Notes under the pieces: model-generated | The model's input: only the letters and a program-made list of their open reading frames with translations | Told to the model about the DNA's origin: nothing | The model's database searches: none | Made by a program: the position numbers and the translations under genes | Assembly: GCF_020151015.1 (NCBI RefSeq) | Contig: NZ_CP083746.1 | Coordinates: forward strand, 2,571,001 to 2,635,000 | Source: Pseudomonas sp. p1(2021b) | GTDB taxonomy: Bacteria; Pseudomonadota; Gammaproteobacteria; Pseudomonadales; Pseudomonadaceae | Direction: 5' to 3' | Length of the DNA stretch: 64,000 bases | Shown here: positions 27,497 through 36,111 of the stretch, one piece after another | How the letters are laid out: every line of letters begins with the position of its first letter | Position numbering within the stretch: position 1 is the first letter of the stretch

Positions 27497-28197
27497 ACGT
27501 ACTGATCGTCCACGCTCACCCCGAGCCGAAATCCTTCACCGCCGCCCTGCGCGACCAGGCGGTCGAGACCTTCACGGCCCAGGGGCACCAGGTGCAGGTC
27601 AGCGACCTGTACGCCATGGGCTGGAACCCGGTGGCCAGCGCCGAGGATTTCGGCACGCGTGAGAACCCTGACTATCTGGTGTATGCCCTGGAGCAGCGCC
27701 TTGGGGTCAAGAGCGGCTCCATCGCCGCGGATATCCAGGCCGAGCTGGACAAGCTGCTGTGGGCCGACCTGCTGGTGCTGAACTTCCCGATCTTCTGGTT
27801 CTCCGCCCCAGCCATGCTCAAGGGCTGGATCGACCGCGTGCTGGTCTCCGGCGTGTGCTACGGCGGCAAGCGCTTCTACGACCAGGGCGGGTTGGTGGGC
27901 AAGAAGGCGCTGGTGACCGTGACCCTGGGCGGGCGCGAGCACATGTTCGGCGAGGGCGCGATCCATGGGCCGCTGGAGGACATGCTGCGGCCGATCCTGC
28001 GCGGTACCCTGGCCTATGTCGGCTTCGAGGTGCTGCCGCCGTTCGTGGCCTGGCACGTGCCGTATATCAGTGATGAGGCGCGCAAAGGGTTCCTGCACGA
28101 TTACCAGCAACGCCTGACCCACCTCTCGGACGACCTGCCCCTGGAGTTCCCCAAGCTGTCGCAGTTCGACGAGGCGCTGTACCCGCTGCCCAGGTGA
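27493..28197 (+). CDS. NAD(P)H:quinone oxidoreductase, flavodoxin fold
   Basis: This 234-residue flavoprotein of the KefF/MdaB/NQO1 family opens with VLIVHAHPEPKSFTAALRD and carries the FMN/FAD-binding NFPIFWFSAPAMLKGWIDRVL and the TLGGREHMFGEGAIHG loop. It reduces quinones by two electrons. It overlaps the ABC ATPase gene by four bases (ATGA), so it belongs to the importer operon. A quinone reductase also flanks aruH in PAO1 as I recall (PA4975), so the importer genes may have been inserted into an ancestral aru cluster. Confidence 0.87.
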   Translation: MNVLIVHAHPEPKSFTAALRDQAVETFTAQGHQVQVSDLYAMGWNPVASAEDFGTRENPDYLVYALEQRLGVKSGSIAADIQAELDKLLWADLLVLNFPIFWFSAPAMLKGWIDRVLVSGVCYGGKRFYDQGGLVGKKALVTVTLGGREHMFGEGAIHGPLEDMLRPILRGTLAYVGFEVLPPFVAWHVPYISDEARKGFLHDYQQRLTHLSDDLPLEFPKLSQFDEALYPLPR

Positions 28198-28356
28198 TTG
28201 CGACCGATTGTCGCTGAGCGGACACCGGAGCGGGCGCCAGACCGTGCCCGCCCGGGTTTGTTGCCCGGGGCGCAACACATATTCTTCACGTCAGGACTGG
28301 TCAGTGGCGGCCCTACGACTTATGGTGGCGGGTAGCAAAACTTGTCTGGAGCTCCA

Positions 28357-29328
28357 ATGTCGAACTTCCCCATCGTCCGCCCACGTCGCCTGCGCCAGAA
28401 CCCATCGTTGCGCAACCTGTTCCAGGAGACCGAATTCCGCCTCGACGACCTGATCCTGCCGATCTTCGTCGAAGAAGGCATCGACGATTTCGTGCCCATC
28501 ACCAGCATGCCGGGGGTCAATCGCATCCCCGAGAAGCGGCTCGCCAGCGAAATCGAGCGTTACGCCCGCGCCGGCATCAAGTCGGTGATGACCTTCGGCG
28601 TCTCGCACAACCTGGACGCGACCGGTAGCGACACCTGGAACGAAAACGGCCTGGTGGCGCGCATGGCGCGTATCTGCAAGGACACCGTGCCGGAAATGGT
28701 GGTGATGTCCGACACCTGCTTCTGCGAGTACACCAGCCACGGCCATTGCGGCGTGCTGCACGACCATGGCGTGGACAACGACGCCACCCTGGCCAACCTG
28801 GGCAAGCAGGCCGTGGTGGCCGCTGCCGCCGGTGCCGACTTCATCGCCCCGTCGGCGGCGATGGATGGCCAGGTCCAGGCCATCCGCAGGGCCCTGGACG
28901 GCGCAGGCTTCCATGACACGGCGATCATGGCCTATTCGACCAAGTTCGCCTCTTCGCTCTACGGCCCGTTCCGCGAAGCCGGCGGCACTGCGCTCAAGGG
29001 CGACCGCAAAAGCTACCAGATGAACCCGATGAACCGCCGCGAAGCCGTGCGCGAGTCGCTGCTCGACGAGCAGGAAGGGGCCGATGTGCTGATGGTCAAG
29101 CCGGCCGGCGCCTACCTTGACGTGATCGCCGACATCCGCGCCGCCTCGCGCCTGCCGCTGGCGGCGTACCAGGTCAGTGGCGAGTACGCGATGATCAAGT
29201 TCGGTGGCCTGGCCGGTGCCATCGACGAGGCACGGGTGGTGCGCGAGAGCATCGGCTCGATCAAGCGTGCCGGCGCCGACCTGATCCTGACCTACTTCGC
29301 GATGGACCTGGCCCGCGACGGGATCTGA
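28357..29328 (+). CDS. hemB: delta-aminolevulinic acid dehydratase (porphobilinogen synthase), zinc-type
   Basis: This 323-residue enzyme condenses two 5-aminolevulinates to porphobilinogen in haem and cobalamin synthesis. The active-site lysines sit in [10 protein letters not shown] and [13 protein letters not shown]. It has the three zinc-binding cysteines of the E. coli type ([16 protein letters not shown]). The main Pseudomonas HemB is, from established knowledge, a magnesium enzyme with no cysteine cluster, so this is probably a second paralogue. I chose ATG 28357 because CTGGAGCT precedes it; ATG 28342 is the alternative. No haem genes adjoin it. Confidence 0.92.
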   Translation: MSNFPIVRPRRLRQNPSLRNLFQETEFRLDDLILPIFVEEGIDDFVPITSMPGVNRIPEKRLASEIERYARAGIKSVMTFGVSHNLDATGSDTWNENGLVARMARICKDTVPEMVVMSDTCFCEYTSHGHCGVLHDHGVDNDATLANLGKQAVVAAAAGADFIAPSAAMDGQVQAIRRALDGAGFHDTAIMAYSTKFASSLYGPFREAGGTALKGDRKSYQMNPMNRREAVRESLLDEQEGADVLMVKPAGAYLDVIADIRAASRLPLAAYQVSGEYAMIKFGGLAGAIDEARVVRESIGSIKRAGADLILTYFAMDLARDGI

Positions 29329-29340
29329 TAGCGCTGGGCT

Positions 29341-29441
29341 GATTGCGGGAGCGGGCTTGTCCCGCGATCAGGCCCGCCCTGATACCACCGCCGCCTGGCA
29401 AGGGCTTCGCCCTTGATCGCGGGTAAACCCGCTTCCACAGG
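29341..29441. repeat. REP-type elements downstream of hemB
   Basis: Two imperfect REP units flank a small hairpin. The first (29341-29370) contains GCGGGAGCGGGCTTGTCCCG, the second (29415-29441) contains GATCGCGGGTAAACCCGCTT, and CAAGGGC/GCCCTTG forms a tight stem-loop between them. The core matches the perfect palindrome at 13092-13157, though this copy has diverged. Confidence 0.75.
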
Positions 29442-29532
29442 TCCATTTGTTACCTGTGGGAATATTGCGCACACCCAACCAGAGTGCGCACGGTTGCTGG
29501 AGCCGGTCGACGAAGCCGCTGGCTGGCCGGGC

Positions 29533-30192
29533 TCAGCACGCAGGAGGCAGGTGCCCGGTCTTGAGATACACGACGGCGCCGTACGCGCCGGCCATCATGT
29601 CCGGGTAGGCCCCTTGCGGTAGCCGCATCCAGCTGCCTTGTTCAAATGCCCCATCAGCGGTTTCCAGCCGGCCGGAGACGACCAGCCATTCGGCGCTTGC
29701 CACCCCTCCATCGAACAACGGTGCGCCTGGCGGCAGGCGTTGCAAACTCACGCGCTCGGTGTCGTTGGCAAACAAGGGGCAGACTTCCCGGCCGCCTTGC
29801 ATGTGCCAATTGGCGGCGTCTCGTGTGTCGATTCGCACGGGCGTTCTTTCGTCCGGCTGCATCTGCCAGAGCTTGACGAAGATGATCGCGCCTTCGGCGC
29901 TGGAAGGTTGGTGGGCCGAACCTGGCGGGTTGCGCAAGTAGTAGCCGGCGGGGTAGTGCACATCGCCTTCGGAAAAGGTGCCGACCAAGACCAGCACCTC
30001 TTCGCCTCCAGGATGGCCATGGGGCGGGAAGCACGAGCCGGGGGCGTAACGCACGATACTGGTCGCCCGGGCCCGTTCGCCGCCGAGCCGGTCGAGCATC
30101 ACCCGTTCGACGCCCTGTTGCGGCGAGGGCATCCATTGGTAGTCATCGGGTGAAACGGTGGCGCGGCGGGAGAAATCTGCGTTGACGAGCAT
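29533..30192 (-). CDS. cupin-domain protein, ChrR-like
   Basis: This 219-residue protein has two cupin barrels. The first carries the metal-type motif YAPGSCFPPHGHPGGEEVLVLVG with its HxH and Glu; the second is degenerate (LFDGGVASAEWLVVSGRLETADG). This resembles the cupin domain of ChrR anti-sigma factors, but the N-terminal zinc anti-sigma domain is missing and no sigma-factor gene is adjacent, so an enzyme or small-molecule sensor is as likely. The start at 30192 (MLVNADFSRRAT) is chosen from protein content; the ribosome site is weak, and an upstream Met near 30237 is possible. Confidence 0.75.
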   Translation of the reverse strand: MLVNADFSRRATVSPDDYQWMPSPQQGVERVMLDRLGGERARATSIVRYAPGSCFPPHGHPGGEEVLVLVGTFSEGDVHYPAGYYLRNPPGSAHQPSSAEGAIIFVKLWQMQPDERTPVRIDTRDAANWHMQGGREVCPLFANDTERVSLQRLPPGAPLFDGGVASAEWLVVSGRLETADGAFEQGSWMRLPQGAYPDMMAGAYGAVVYLKTGHLPPAC

Positions 30193-30357
30193 CTGCGTAA
30201 TCCAGTATCGACCAAAGGGGCCTGACCGGTCCTTCATCGACCGCAAGGCAGGGTTTGTCGGACAGCAAGAAGGTTATCACTTCAGCGACACCTCTGATGT
30301 ACCAACACGACCGATCGGGTGGTCGTTGAAGCCTTGCAGGTCATGCCAAGGATAACG

Positions 30358-31053
30358 TCAGTGCACCTTTGGCTGCCCCGGGCTACGAGACTTCGCGAGC
30401 GACCCGGCAAGCAGGTCGAGCATGGAGCAGAACAGGAAGTAGAGCAGGGCAACGAACAGGTAGATTTCCGTGGGATGCACCATCACTCGGTTGCTCACCT
30501 GGGTCGCCACGAACGACAGCTCGCCCACCCCGATCACGTAGGCCAGCGAGGTGTCCTTGATCAGCGAGATCCACTGATTGAGGAACGACGGCAGCATGAT
30601 CGGCAACGCCTGGGGCAGTATCACCAGGCGCAGCACCTGCCAGGGTCGCAGGCCCAAGGCTTTCGCCGCCGCCCATTGCCCGGCGGGTAGGCTGTGGATG
30701 CCCGCGTACACCGAATGCGCGAGGTAGGCACCGCCGATCAATGACAATGCGCAGACCACCGTGGCCAACGCCGGCACGTCGACCTTGAACACGATCGGCA
30801 GCAGGAAGTAGCTCCAGAAGATCAGCATCAGTACCGGGATGGCGCGAAAGAACCCCAGTACCGTCACCAATACCCAGCGTGGCCAGCCACGCAACACCGC
30901 CAGGGCGATACCCAGCCCCAGGCCCAGCACGGCTGAGGTCAGGCCAGAGAGCAACGCCAGCAGGACGGTCAGCGCGGCGCCACCGATTGGCCCGTCGGGG
31001 TAGGCGCCCATCAACAGGTATTGCAGATTATCGACAACCACCGAGAAGTCCAT
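30358..31053 (-). CDS. polar amino-acid ABC importer permease (GltK-like)
   Basis: This 231-residue membrane protein of the His/Glu/Gln/Arg permease family has the conserved loop AAKALGLRPWQVLRLVILPQALPIMLPSFLNQW. The second permease gene lies three bases upstream and the binding-protein gene is further upstream, so they form a three-gene operon read right to left. No ATPase gene follows; the next feature leftwards is the unrelated cupin gene. The missing ATPase must come from elsewhere in the genome. Confidence 0.9.
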   Translation of the reverse strand: MDFSVVVDNLQYLLMGAYPDGPIGGAALTVLLALLSGLTSAVLGLGLGIALAVLRGWPRWVLVTVLGFFRAIPVLMLIFWSYFLLPIVFKVDVPALATVVCALSLIGGAYLAHSVYAGIHSLPAGQWAAAKALGLRPWQVLRLVILPQALPIMLPSFLNQWISLIKDTSLAYVIGVGELSFVATQVSNRVMVHPTEIYLFVALLYFLFCSMLDLLAGSLAKSRSPGQPKVH

Positions 31054-31056
31054 GGC

Positions 31057-31773
31057 TCACGCCCCTCCCTGACGGTAGCGGCGGCTGTGCTGCAGGACTT
31101 GGCCCAAAGCCTCGATGAACGCGATCGCGCCGATGTAGAGGAGGGTGGCGACGCCGAAGGCCTGGAAGGTCTTGAAGGTCTCGGTCTCCACCTGGCGCGA
31201 GGCGTAGGACAGTTCGGCGAGGCCAATGGCCATGGCCAGGGAGGAGTTCTTCAGCGCATTCATGTACTGGCTTAGCAACGGCGGCAGCGCAGTACGCAGC
31301 GCCTGGGGCAACACCACCACCCGCCACACCTGGGCCGGCTGCAGCCCCAGCGCCAGGCCCGCCGCTCGCTGCTGCGGACGTACCGAGGCGATGCCGGCGC
31401 GGATTTCCTCGGCAACGAAGGCCGCGGTATAGAGCGTCAGCCCCCAGGCCGCGGCGAGGAATTCGAACGAAGGCCACGGCAAGCCAAGCCATTGATGCGG
31501 CGTGTTGAGCCAGGCCACCAGATTTTCCGGCAACAGCGCCGGCACACCGAAATACCAGAAGAACAACTGCACCAGCAGCGGGGTATTGCGAAAGGCGGCC
31601 AGATAGGCGCGCGCCGGCCAGGCACACCACCGCCTGCGCGTAATGCGGGCGATGGCCAATGGTGCGCCGATCAGCGTGGCGAGCGCGCAACTGAGCAGGG
31701 CAAGGCCCAGGCTCATCAAGAAACCGTCGAACAGCAGGAGCAGGTAACGCGGGGCGAGGAGGTCACCGAACAT
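31057..31773 (-). CDS. polar amino-acid ABC importer permease (GltJ-like)
   Basis: This 238-residue permease has the N-terminal FDGFLMSLGLALLSCALATLIGAPLAIARI and the loop QQRAAGLALGLQPAQVWRVVVLPQALRTALPPLL. The FxNTPLLVQLFFWYFG segment is typical of glutamate/aspartate systems. It forms a heterodimeric channel with the downstream permease. The binding-protein gene stops 71 bases upstream of its start. Confidence 0.9.
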   Translation of the reverse strand: MFGDLLAPRYLLLLFDGFLMSLGLALLSCALATLIGAPLAIARITRRRWCAWPARAYLAAFRNTPLLVQLFFWYFGVPALLPENLVAWLNTPHQWLGLPWPSFEFLAAAWGLTLYTAAFVAEEIRAGIASVRPQQRAAGLALGLQPAQVWRVVVLPQALRTALPPLLSQYMNALKNSSLAMAIGLAELSYASRQVETETFKTFQAFGVATLLYIGAIAFIEALGQVLQHSRRYRQGGA

Positions 31774-31844
31774 CGAGGGGGTTCCAGCGAACGAAACGAG
31801 TCGCGCGCCCTACGGGCGTGAGGCGCGCGGTTGGAGCGGCGCGA

Positions 31845-32651
31845 TCAGCTCTTGTCACCGATCTTGTACAGGCGCGCGAGCGGGGTCTTGGTCTGGGGGC
31901 CGAACCAGGTGTCGTAGATCTTCTGCGCCTGACCGTTGGCTTCGAGGTCGCGCAGGCTCTGGTTGACGAAGTCGGCCAGGGCCGCTTCGCCCTTGGGGAT
32001 GCCGACACCGATCAAGTCGTTGGAGATGGTGAAGGGCGGCACTTCGTACTTGTCCTTGTCCGGCACGTTGGCCAACAGCCCGATCAGCTTCGGGCCGTCC
32101 TGGGTGATGGCCTGTACCTGGCCGTTGCGCAGCGCCGTGAAGGCAAACGGCGTGTCGTCGTAGGCGATGACCTTGGCGCCGGGGAACTTGTCGCGCAGCA
32201 CCCCTTCGTTGACTGTGCCCTTGTCGACGCCGACGCGCCATTTGTTCAAATCGTCCGGGCTTTTCAGGCTGCCTTTCTTGACGATGAACTGCTGCCCTGA
32301 GGAGAAGTAGGGGATGCTGAAGTCCACCTGCTGTGCGCGTTCCGGGGTGATGGTGAAGTTGGCCAGCACCAGGTCGACCTTGTTCGCCGTCAGCAGCGGC
32401 ACACGGTTGGCCGGGTTGGTTGGCAGCACCTGGAGCTTGACGCCCAGCTTGTCGGCCAACGCTTTGGCGTAATCCACGTCGAGGCCTTCGATCTGCTTGC
32501 TCTTGGCATCGACGAAGCCGAACGGTGGGTTGCTGTCGAAGGCCGCGACACGCAGCACGCCGGCTTGCTTGATATCCGCCAGGCGATCGGCATGGGCCGC
32601 TCCGGAAAGGACGACCAGGGCGAGGGCGGTGAGGGCAGTGAGTTTCTTCAT
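31845..32651 (-). CDS. polar amino-acid ABC importer periplasmic binding protein
   Basis: This 268-residue family-3 solute-binding protein has a signal peptide (MKKLTALTALALVVLSGAAHA) and the lobes IKQAGVLRVAAFDSNPPFGFVD, LVLANFTITPERAQQVDFSIPYF and WRVGVDKGTVNEGVLRDKFP. The features suit glutamate, aspartate or glutamine, but the ligand cannot be fixed by eye. It is the first gene of a permease operon lacking an ATPase. The 263-bp gap to the next gene should hold the promoter. Confidence 0.9.
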   Translation of the reverse strand: MKKLTALTALALVVLSGAAHADRLADIKQAGVLRVAAFDSNPPFGFVDAKSKQIEGLDVDYAKALADKLGVKLQVLPTNPANRVPLLTANKVDLVLANFTITPERAQQVDFSIPYFSSGQQFIVKKGSLKSPDDLNKWRVGVDKGTVNEGVLRDKFPGAKVIAYDDTPFAFTALRNGQVQAITQDGPKLIGLLANVPDKDKYEVPPFTISNDLIGVGIPKGEAALADFVNQSLRDLEANGQAQKIYDTWFGPQTKTPLARLYKIGDKS

Positions 32652-32914
32652 GAATATGCAGCTCCTGGGGATGGGCGAGAGCGGGCAATTACGGATAGGA
32701 AAGGCCCGTTGTAGAGTGGCGGCGATAGACCGCTGGCGAGATGGATTCTGGCAGTGGAGCGGGAGGGAGAGGAAAGAATGAATGGGTCTATCTTATAACC
32801 TGATCGCTTAGTTGAATTAATACGTGTGACCTGTTTAGGAATAGAAAAGCGACGCCATGTCGACTTGCTTGAGCTATAGCTTAATGCGCCAGATCATTTA
32901 CAGAGGACACCGAA

Positions 32915-33388
32915 ATGACCGAAGCACTGCGTCCGCCCTTGCCGCCATTCACCATGGAAACGGCCATCCAGAAAGTCCGTGGCGCCGAAGACGGTTGGAA
33001 CTCGCGCGACCCGGCCAAAGTGGCGCTGGCGTATACGGAAGATACCCATTGGCGCAACCGCAGCGAGTTCATCGAAGGCCGCGCCCAGGTGCAGGCGTTT
33101 CTTGAACGCAAATGGCACAAGGAGCTGGACTACCGGTTGATCAAGGAGCTGTGGGCGTTTGCGGATAACCGTATCGCAGTACGTTATGCGTACGAATGGC
33201 ACGACGATTCGGGTAACTGGTTCCGATCGTACGGCAACGAAAACTGGGAGTTCGCCGCCAATGGGCTGATGCAGCGGCGATTCTCCAGTATCAATGATCT
33301 GCCGATCACCGAACGCGAGCGCAAGTACCATTGGCCGCTGGGGCGGCGACCGGATGATCATCCAGGGCTGAGTGAGCTCGGGCTTTGA
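32915..33388 (+). CDS. DUF1348 / NTF2-like protein
   Basis: This 157-residue SnoaL/NTF2-like fold protein has the DUF1348 hallmarks [43 protein letters not shown] and YGNENWEFA. Members are small cytosolic proteins of unknown reaction. A strong ribosome site (CAGAGGAC) precedes the ATG by about 7 bases. It stands alone, divergent from the amino-acid ABC operon and convergent with a membrane protein. Confidence 0.85.
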   Translation: MTEALRPPLPPFTMETAIQKVRGAEDGWNSRDPAKVALAYTEDTHWRNRSEFIEGRAQVQAFLERKWHKELDYRLIKELWAFADNRIAVRYAYEWHDDSGNWFRSYGNENWEFAANGLMQRRFSSINDLPITERERKYHWPLGRRPDDHPGLSELGL

Positions 33389-33473
33389 ATCGACCACGCC
33401 AGGCCTGGAACCGCCAGAAAGCAGGGGAGAGCGGGATCTACACCTCGATCCGCCCGAGCCGCATCTCCATCGC

Positions 33474-34121
33474 TCAAGCCACTGTGGTTCGCTCTGTTTC
33501 TGCGCGAGCGTTGCGGCGTAGACGCAAGGCCCATTTGGCGGTCAGTTTGAAGACGATCGCGCTGAACATCAGGGCGAACGCCAGTGGATACCAAGACCCC
33601 ATGGGCAAACGCTTGTAGAAGGACAGCAGGAACACACCGGCGATCACCCAGGTCCCCGTGCTGTGCAGCGCCTTCCATAAACGGGCACCGAGCAACTTGG
33701 CCACGGCGGGGAAGGAGGTAACTGTCAACAAAAGGATGAACACATAGCCGATCGAACCTGGAATATTCGTGACGGCGCTGCGCCCATGCCAGAACGACTC
33801 GGGAAACCCGCTCGCGTACAGGATGATCAGCACCGCATGCACGGCATGGGAGAACGCGAATGCCAGCCCTAGGAAGCGTCGCTCCCGCAGCAGACCTCGA
33901 GTCAATGGACTGGGCACCAGAGCTGCCATCGACGAGGCGAGAAAAGTCGCCAGGAACAGGGCAAAGGACGTGCGCGCGGTGACCCTGATGGCGCTACGCA
34001 GGGCATCCACCCATTGCGGCTGGGCCCATAGGGCCAGTGCGGCGGCGATCAGCACCAGCACGGACAACAAGGAAAACAGGCGCCAACCATGCAGGTTGGC
34101 AGTGTCAACGGTTCGGTTCAT
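33474..34121 (-). CDS. ferric-reductase-like haem membrane protein
   Basis: This 215-residue protein has about six transmembrane helices. The pattern of histidines in helices (FAFSHAVHAVLIILYASGFPESF and LWKALHSTGTWVIAGVFLLSFY) resembles the ferric reductase-like transmembrane domain, related to MsrQ and YedZ, which binds b-type haem. No partner flavoprotein or methionine sulphoxide reductase gene is adjacent. The family placement is moderate and the electron acceptor is unknown. Confidence 0.7.
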   Translation of the reverse strand: MNRTVDTANLHGWRLFSLLSVLVLIAAALALWAQPQWVDALRSAIRVTARTSFALFLATFLASSMAALVPSPLTRGLLRERRFLGLAFAFSHAVHAVLIILYASGFPESFWHGRSAVTNIPGSIGYVFILLLTVTSFPAVAKLLGARLWKALHSTGTWVIAGVFLLSFYKRLPMGSWYPLAFALMFSAIVFKLTAKWALRLRRNARAETERTTVA

Positions 34122-34247
34122 GGCGGGCTCCGGGGGTGAACGCGGCGAGCGGAATGCCGCCGCGTGATGGAGCCATGGTGCCGGTGGCGTTTATCCGGGA
34201 TGTGTCGAGCCAGGCCCAATGTGTATCGCACTGTAGCTGGCGTGTGG

Positions 34248-35159
34248 CTACAGGTGAAAATGCCCCGCAGTCTCCGGTTGGTAAAGCACTTTCCTGATCT
34301 CGATCCGGCGGTTGCGTTCAGAAATTCGCCAGTCGATGGCGTCCCCCTCCTGGTAGCCCAGAATGGCCGCACCGATGTCGGAACACACGGAATGCTTCCC
34401 CGCGCTGCTGTCCGCGTCTTCAGGGTAGACCAAGGCCACCTCGAGCTCTTCATCGTCCAGCTGCAGCAAGACCCTGGAGTTCATCGTGACAACAGTACTC
34501 GCCACCTTCTGCGGCTTAACGACAATGGCCCGCTCGAGTTCATGTTCGAGGTCGACAACGGCCGGGCCTTGCTCGAGCGCAATCAAGCTCTCGAGTCTGG
34601 CCTTGTCGATTTCAGTGATGTAGATCCCAGAGCAATCGCTGACGACACCTTCGCGCAATAACTGGCGATAGCGCGCCAGCGTCATGGAAAACGACTTCAG
34701 TGTCGGCGTTTCGCTCTCCAGCACAAAGCCGCTGCGCAGGAAGGCCTGCAACGAACGCGTGTTGTCAGGGTGGATCTTGGCGATCAGTTTCGCCGCGCGC
34801 ATGTCGAAGAAGGCCAGTTTCATGCCTTCGCGGATCGTGCGCAGACCAAGACGCCGGCCCCATTTTTTGCGGTCTCCGATGGCCAGCACGATCTCGCAAT
34901 CCGAGCCGGTCTTGATGAGGCGGACAAAGCCCACCGGGGCGTCATGCCGGTCATAGGCGATGAAGAATCGGCCGCCACGGTTGAACAGGTGGGTCAGGAT
35001 CGGCAATTGCGTCCGATCGATGGCTTGCTCGATGGAGCGGGAGACATGACGCGAGTCACTGAGGTAGCAGGTGACGCGCTCATCCTGCAACCAATCCATC
35101 AGTATCAGCGCGTGTGCCCGAGTGATTTCAGGGCACAGCGAAATGAAAGGCTTGTTCAT
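34248..35159 (-). CDS. GNAT acetyltransferase fused to a Rnk/GreA-type domain
   Basis: The first 170 residues of this 303-residue protein are GNAT-like (PVGFVRLIKTGSDCEIVLAI, WGRRLGLRTIREGMKLAFFD, KIHPDNTRSLQAFLRSGFVLE). Residues about 180-303 are Rnk-like, the regulator of nucleoside diphosphate kinase (IYITEIDKARLESLI, VTMNSRVLLQLDDEELEVALVYPED, CSDIGAAILGYQEGDAIDW). Rnk folds like the GreA C-terminal domain and can bind RNA polymerase. The fusion may join small-molecule or protein acylation to transcription or nucleotide control. The start at 35159 is picked because MNKPFISLCPEITRAHA begins the GNAT fold. It is divergent from arfB. Confidence 0.87.
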   Translation of the reverse strand: MNKPFISLCPEITRAHALILMDWLQDERVTCYLSDSRHVSRSIEQAIDRTQLPILTHLFNRGGRFFIAYDRHDAPVGFVRLIKTGSDCEIVLAIGDRKKWGRRLGLRTIREGMKLAFFDMRAAKLIAKIHPDNTRSLQAFLRSGFVLESETPTLKSFSMTLARYRQLLREGVVSDCSGIYITEIDKARLESLIALEQGPAVVDLEHELERAIVVKPQKVASTVVTMNSRVLLQLDDEELEVALVYPEDADSSAGKHSVCSDIGAAILGYQEGDAIDWRISERNRRIEIRKVLYQPETAGHFHL

Positions 35160-35374
35160 CTTCACCACTTTCGCTTGTAAAGGATGAAAGCCCTTCATGG
35201 CTAGGGCCATGACGGTTCTTTCGGCAACCGGCTACCTTACGACATAACGTGAGTAATGCCCAACAATGCCGCGCCCAAGCAGCGTGGCCACATACACTGT
35301 AAACGGAAGGCTGCGGTGTGCTATGGGAGAGTTGCGGAGGCTGTGATAATGGGGGAAATCAAAAGGGCCATGTC

Positions 35375-35788
35375 ATGCTGACCATCTCCAATAGCGTGCA
35401 TCTGCCGGATGCCGACATCGAACTGACATACATCCGCGCACAAGGCGCGGGCGGACAGAACGTCAACAAGGTGTCCAGCGCCGTGCACCTGCGCTTCGAT
35501 ATCCTGGCATCGTCGCTGCCTGAGTTTTACAAAGAACGGCTGCTGGCGTTGCGTGACAGTCGCATCACCAGCGATGGCGTGTTGATTATCAAGGCCCAGC
35601 AATACCGCACCCAGGAGCAGAACCGCGCAGACGCGTTGGCACGCCTTGCCGAGTTGATCATCGCTGCCGGCAAGACCGAGAAGAAACGCCGTCCCACCAA
35701 GCCGACCCTTGGGTCCAAGACCCGACGCCTCGAAGGAAAGGCCAGGCGGAGTGAAGTCAAGGCGGGTCGCGGAAAGGTGGATTTCTAA
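35375..35788 (+). CDS. arfB: alternative ribosome-rescue factor ArfB (peptidyl-tRNA hydrolase)
   Basis: This 137-residue class I release-factor homologue has the catalytic GGQ in [21 protein letters not shown] and the basic C-terminal tail ([20 protein letters not shown]) that enters the mRNA channel of stalled ribosomes. It hydrolyses peptidyl-tRNA on non-stop complexes without a stop codon. The length matches the family. Start 35375 is chosen because AAAAGGG precedes it at about ten bases and the protein then begins at the family N terminus. It is the last conserved chromosomal gene before the accessory island. Confidence 0.93.
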   Translation: MLTISNSVHLPDADIELTYIRAQGAGGQNVNKVSSAVHLRFDILASSLPEFYKERLLALRDSRITSDGVLIIKAQQYRTQEQNRADALARLAELIIAAGKTEKKRRPTKPTLGSKTRRLEGKARRSEVKAGRGKVDF

Positions 35789-36111
35789 CTTTCGATTACA
35801 TCGAGATATTTTATAACCCAAAACGCCGACACAGCAGTGCTATGCAGCTGTCGCTAGTAGAGTACGAGAAACGCTATTTTCTGAGCTTGGAGAGTGTCTA
35901 GGAAACCAGGGGCGATTCACGGTGTGGGGATCGTGTGGGCTATGAAGTTGAACGCGAGCCCTAGACACACGTAGGGCACTTTGGCTTCAACGACCAAAGG
36001 ATCATTACTACGGCAGCAGGAAGCGCTATCATCCCGCCATCAGCTCAAGAGGGGCCCCTTGGCCGGCCAATTCCGGCACTCCCTTGGGCATAACGACAAG
36101 GAAGGTTGCGC
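35789..36111. other. gene-free left flank of the accessory island
   Basis: I see no credible coding frame, tRNA, integrase site or terminal repeat in this 323-bp stretch between arfB and the giant helicase. It contains an A/T-rich patch near 35790-35820 and, at its right end, the AAGGAAGG ribosome site of the helicase gene. Composition begins to shift towards the island here, so a junction is likely inside it, but no boundary repeat could be matched to the right end near 48.6 kb. Confidence 0.5.
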
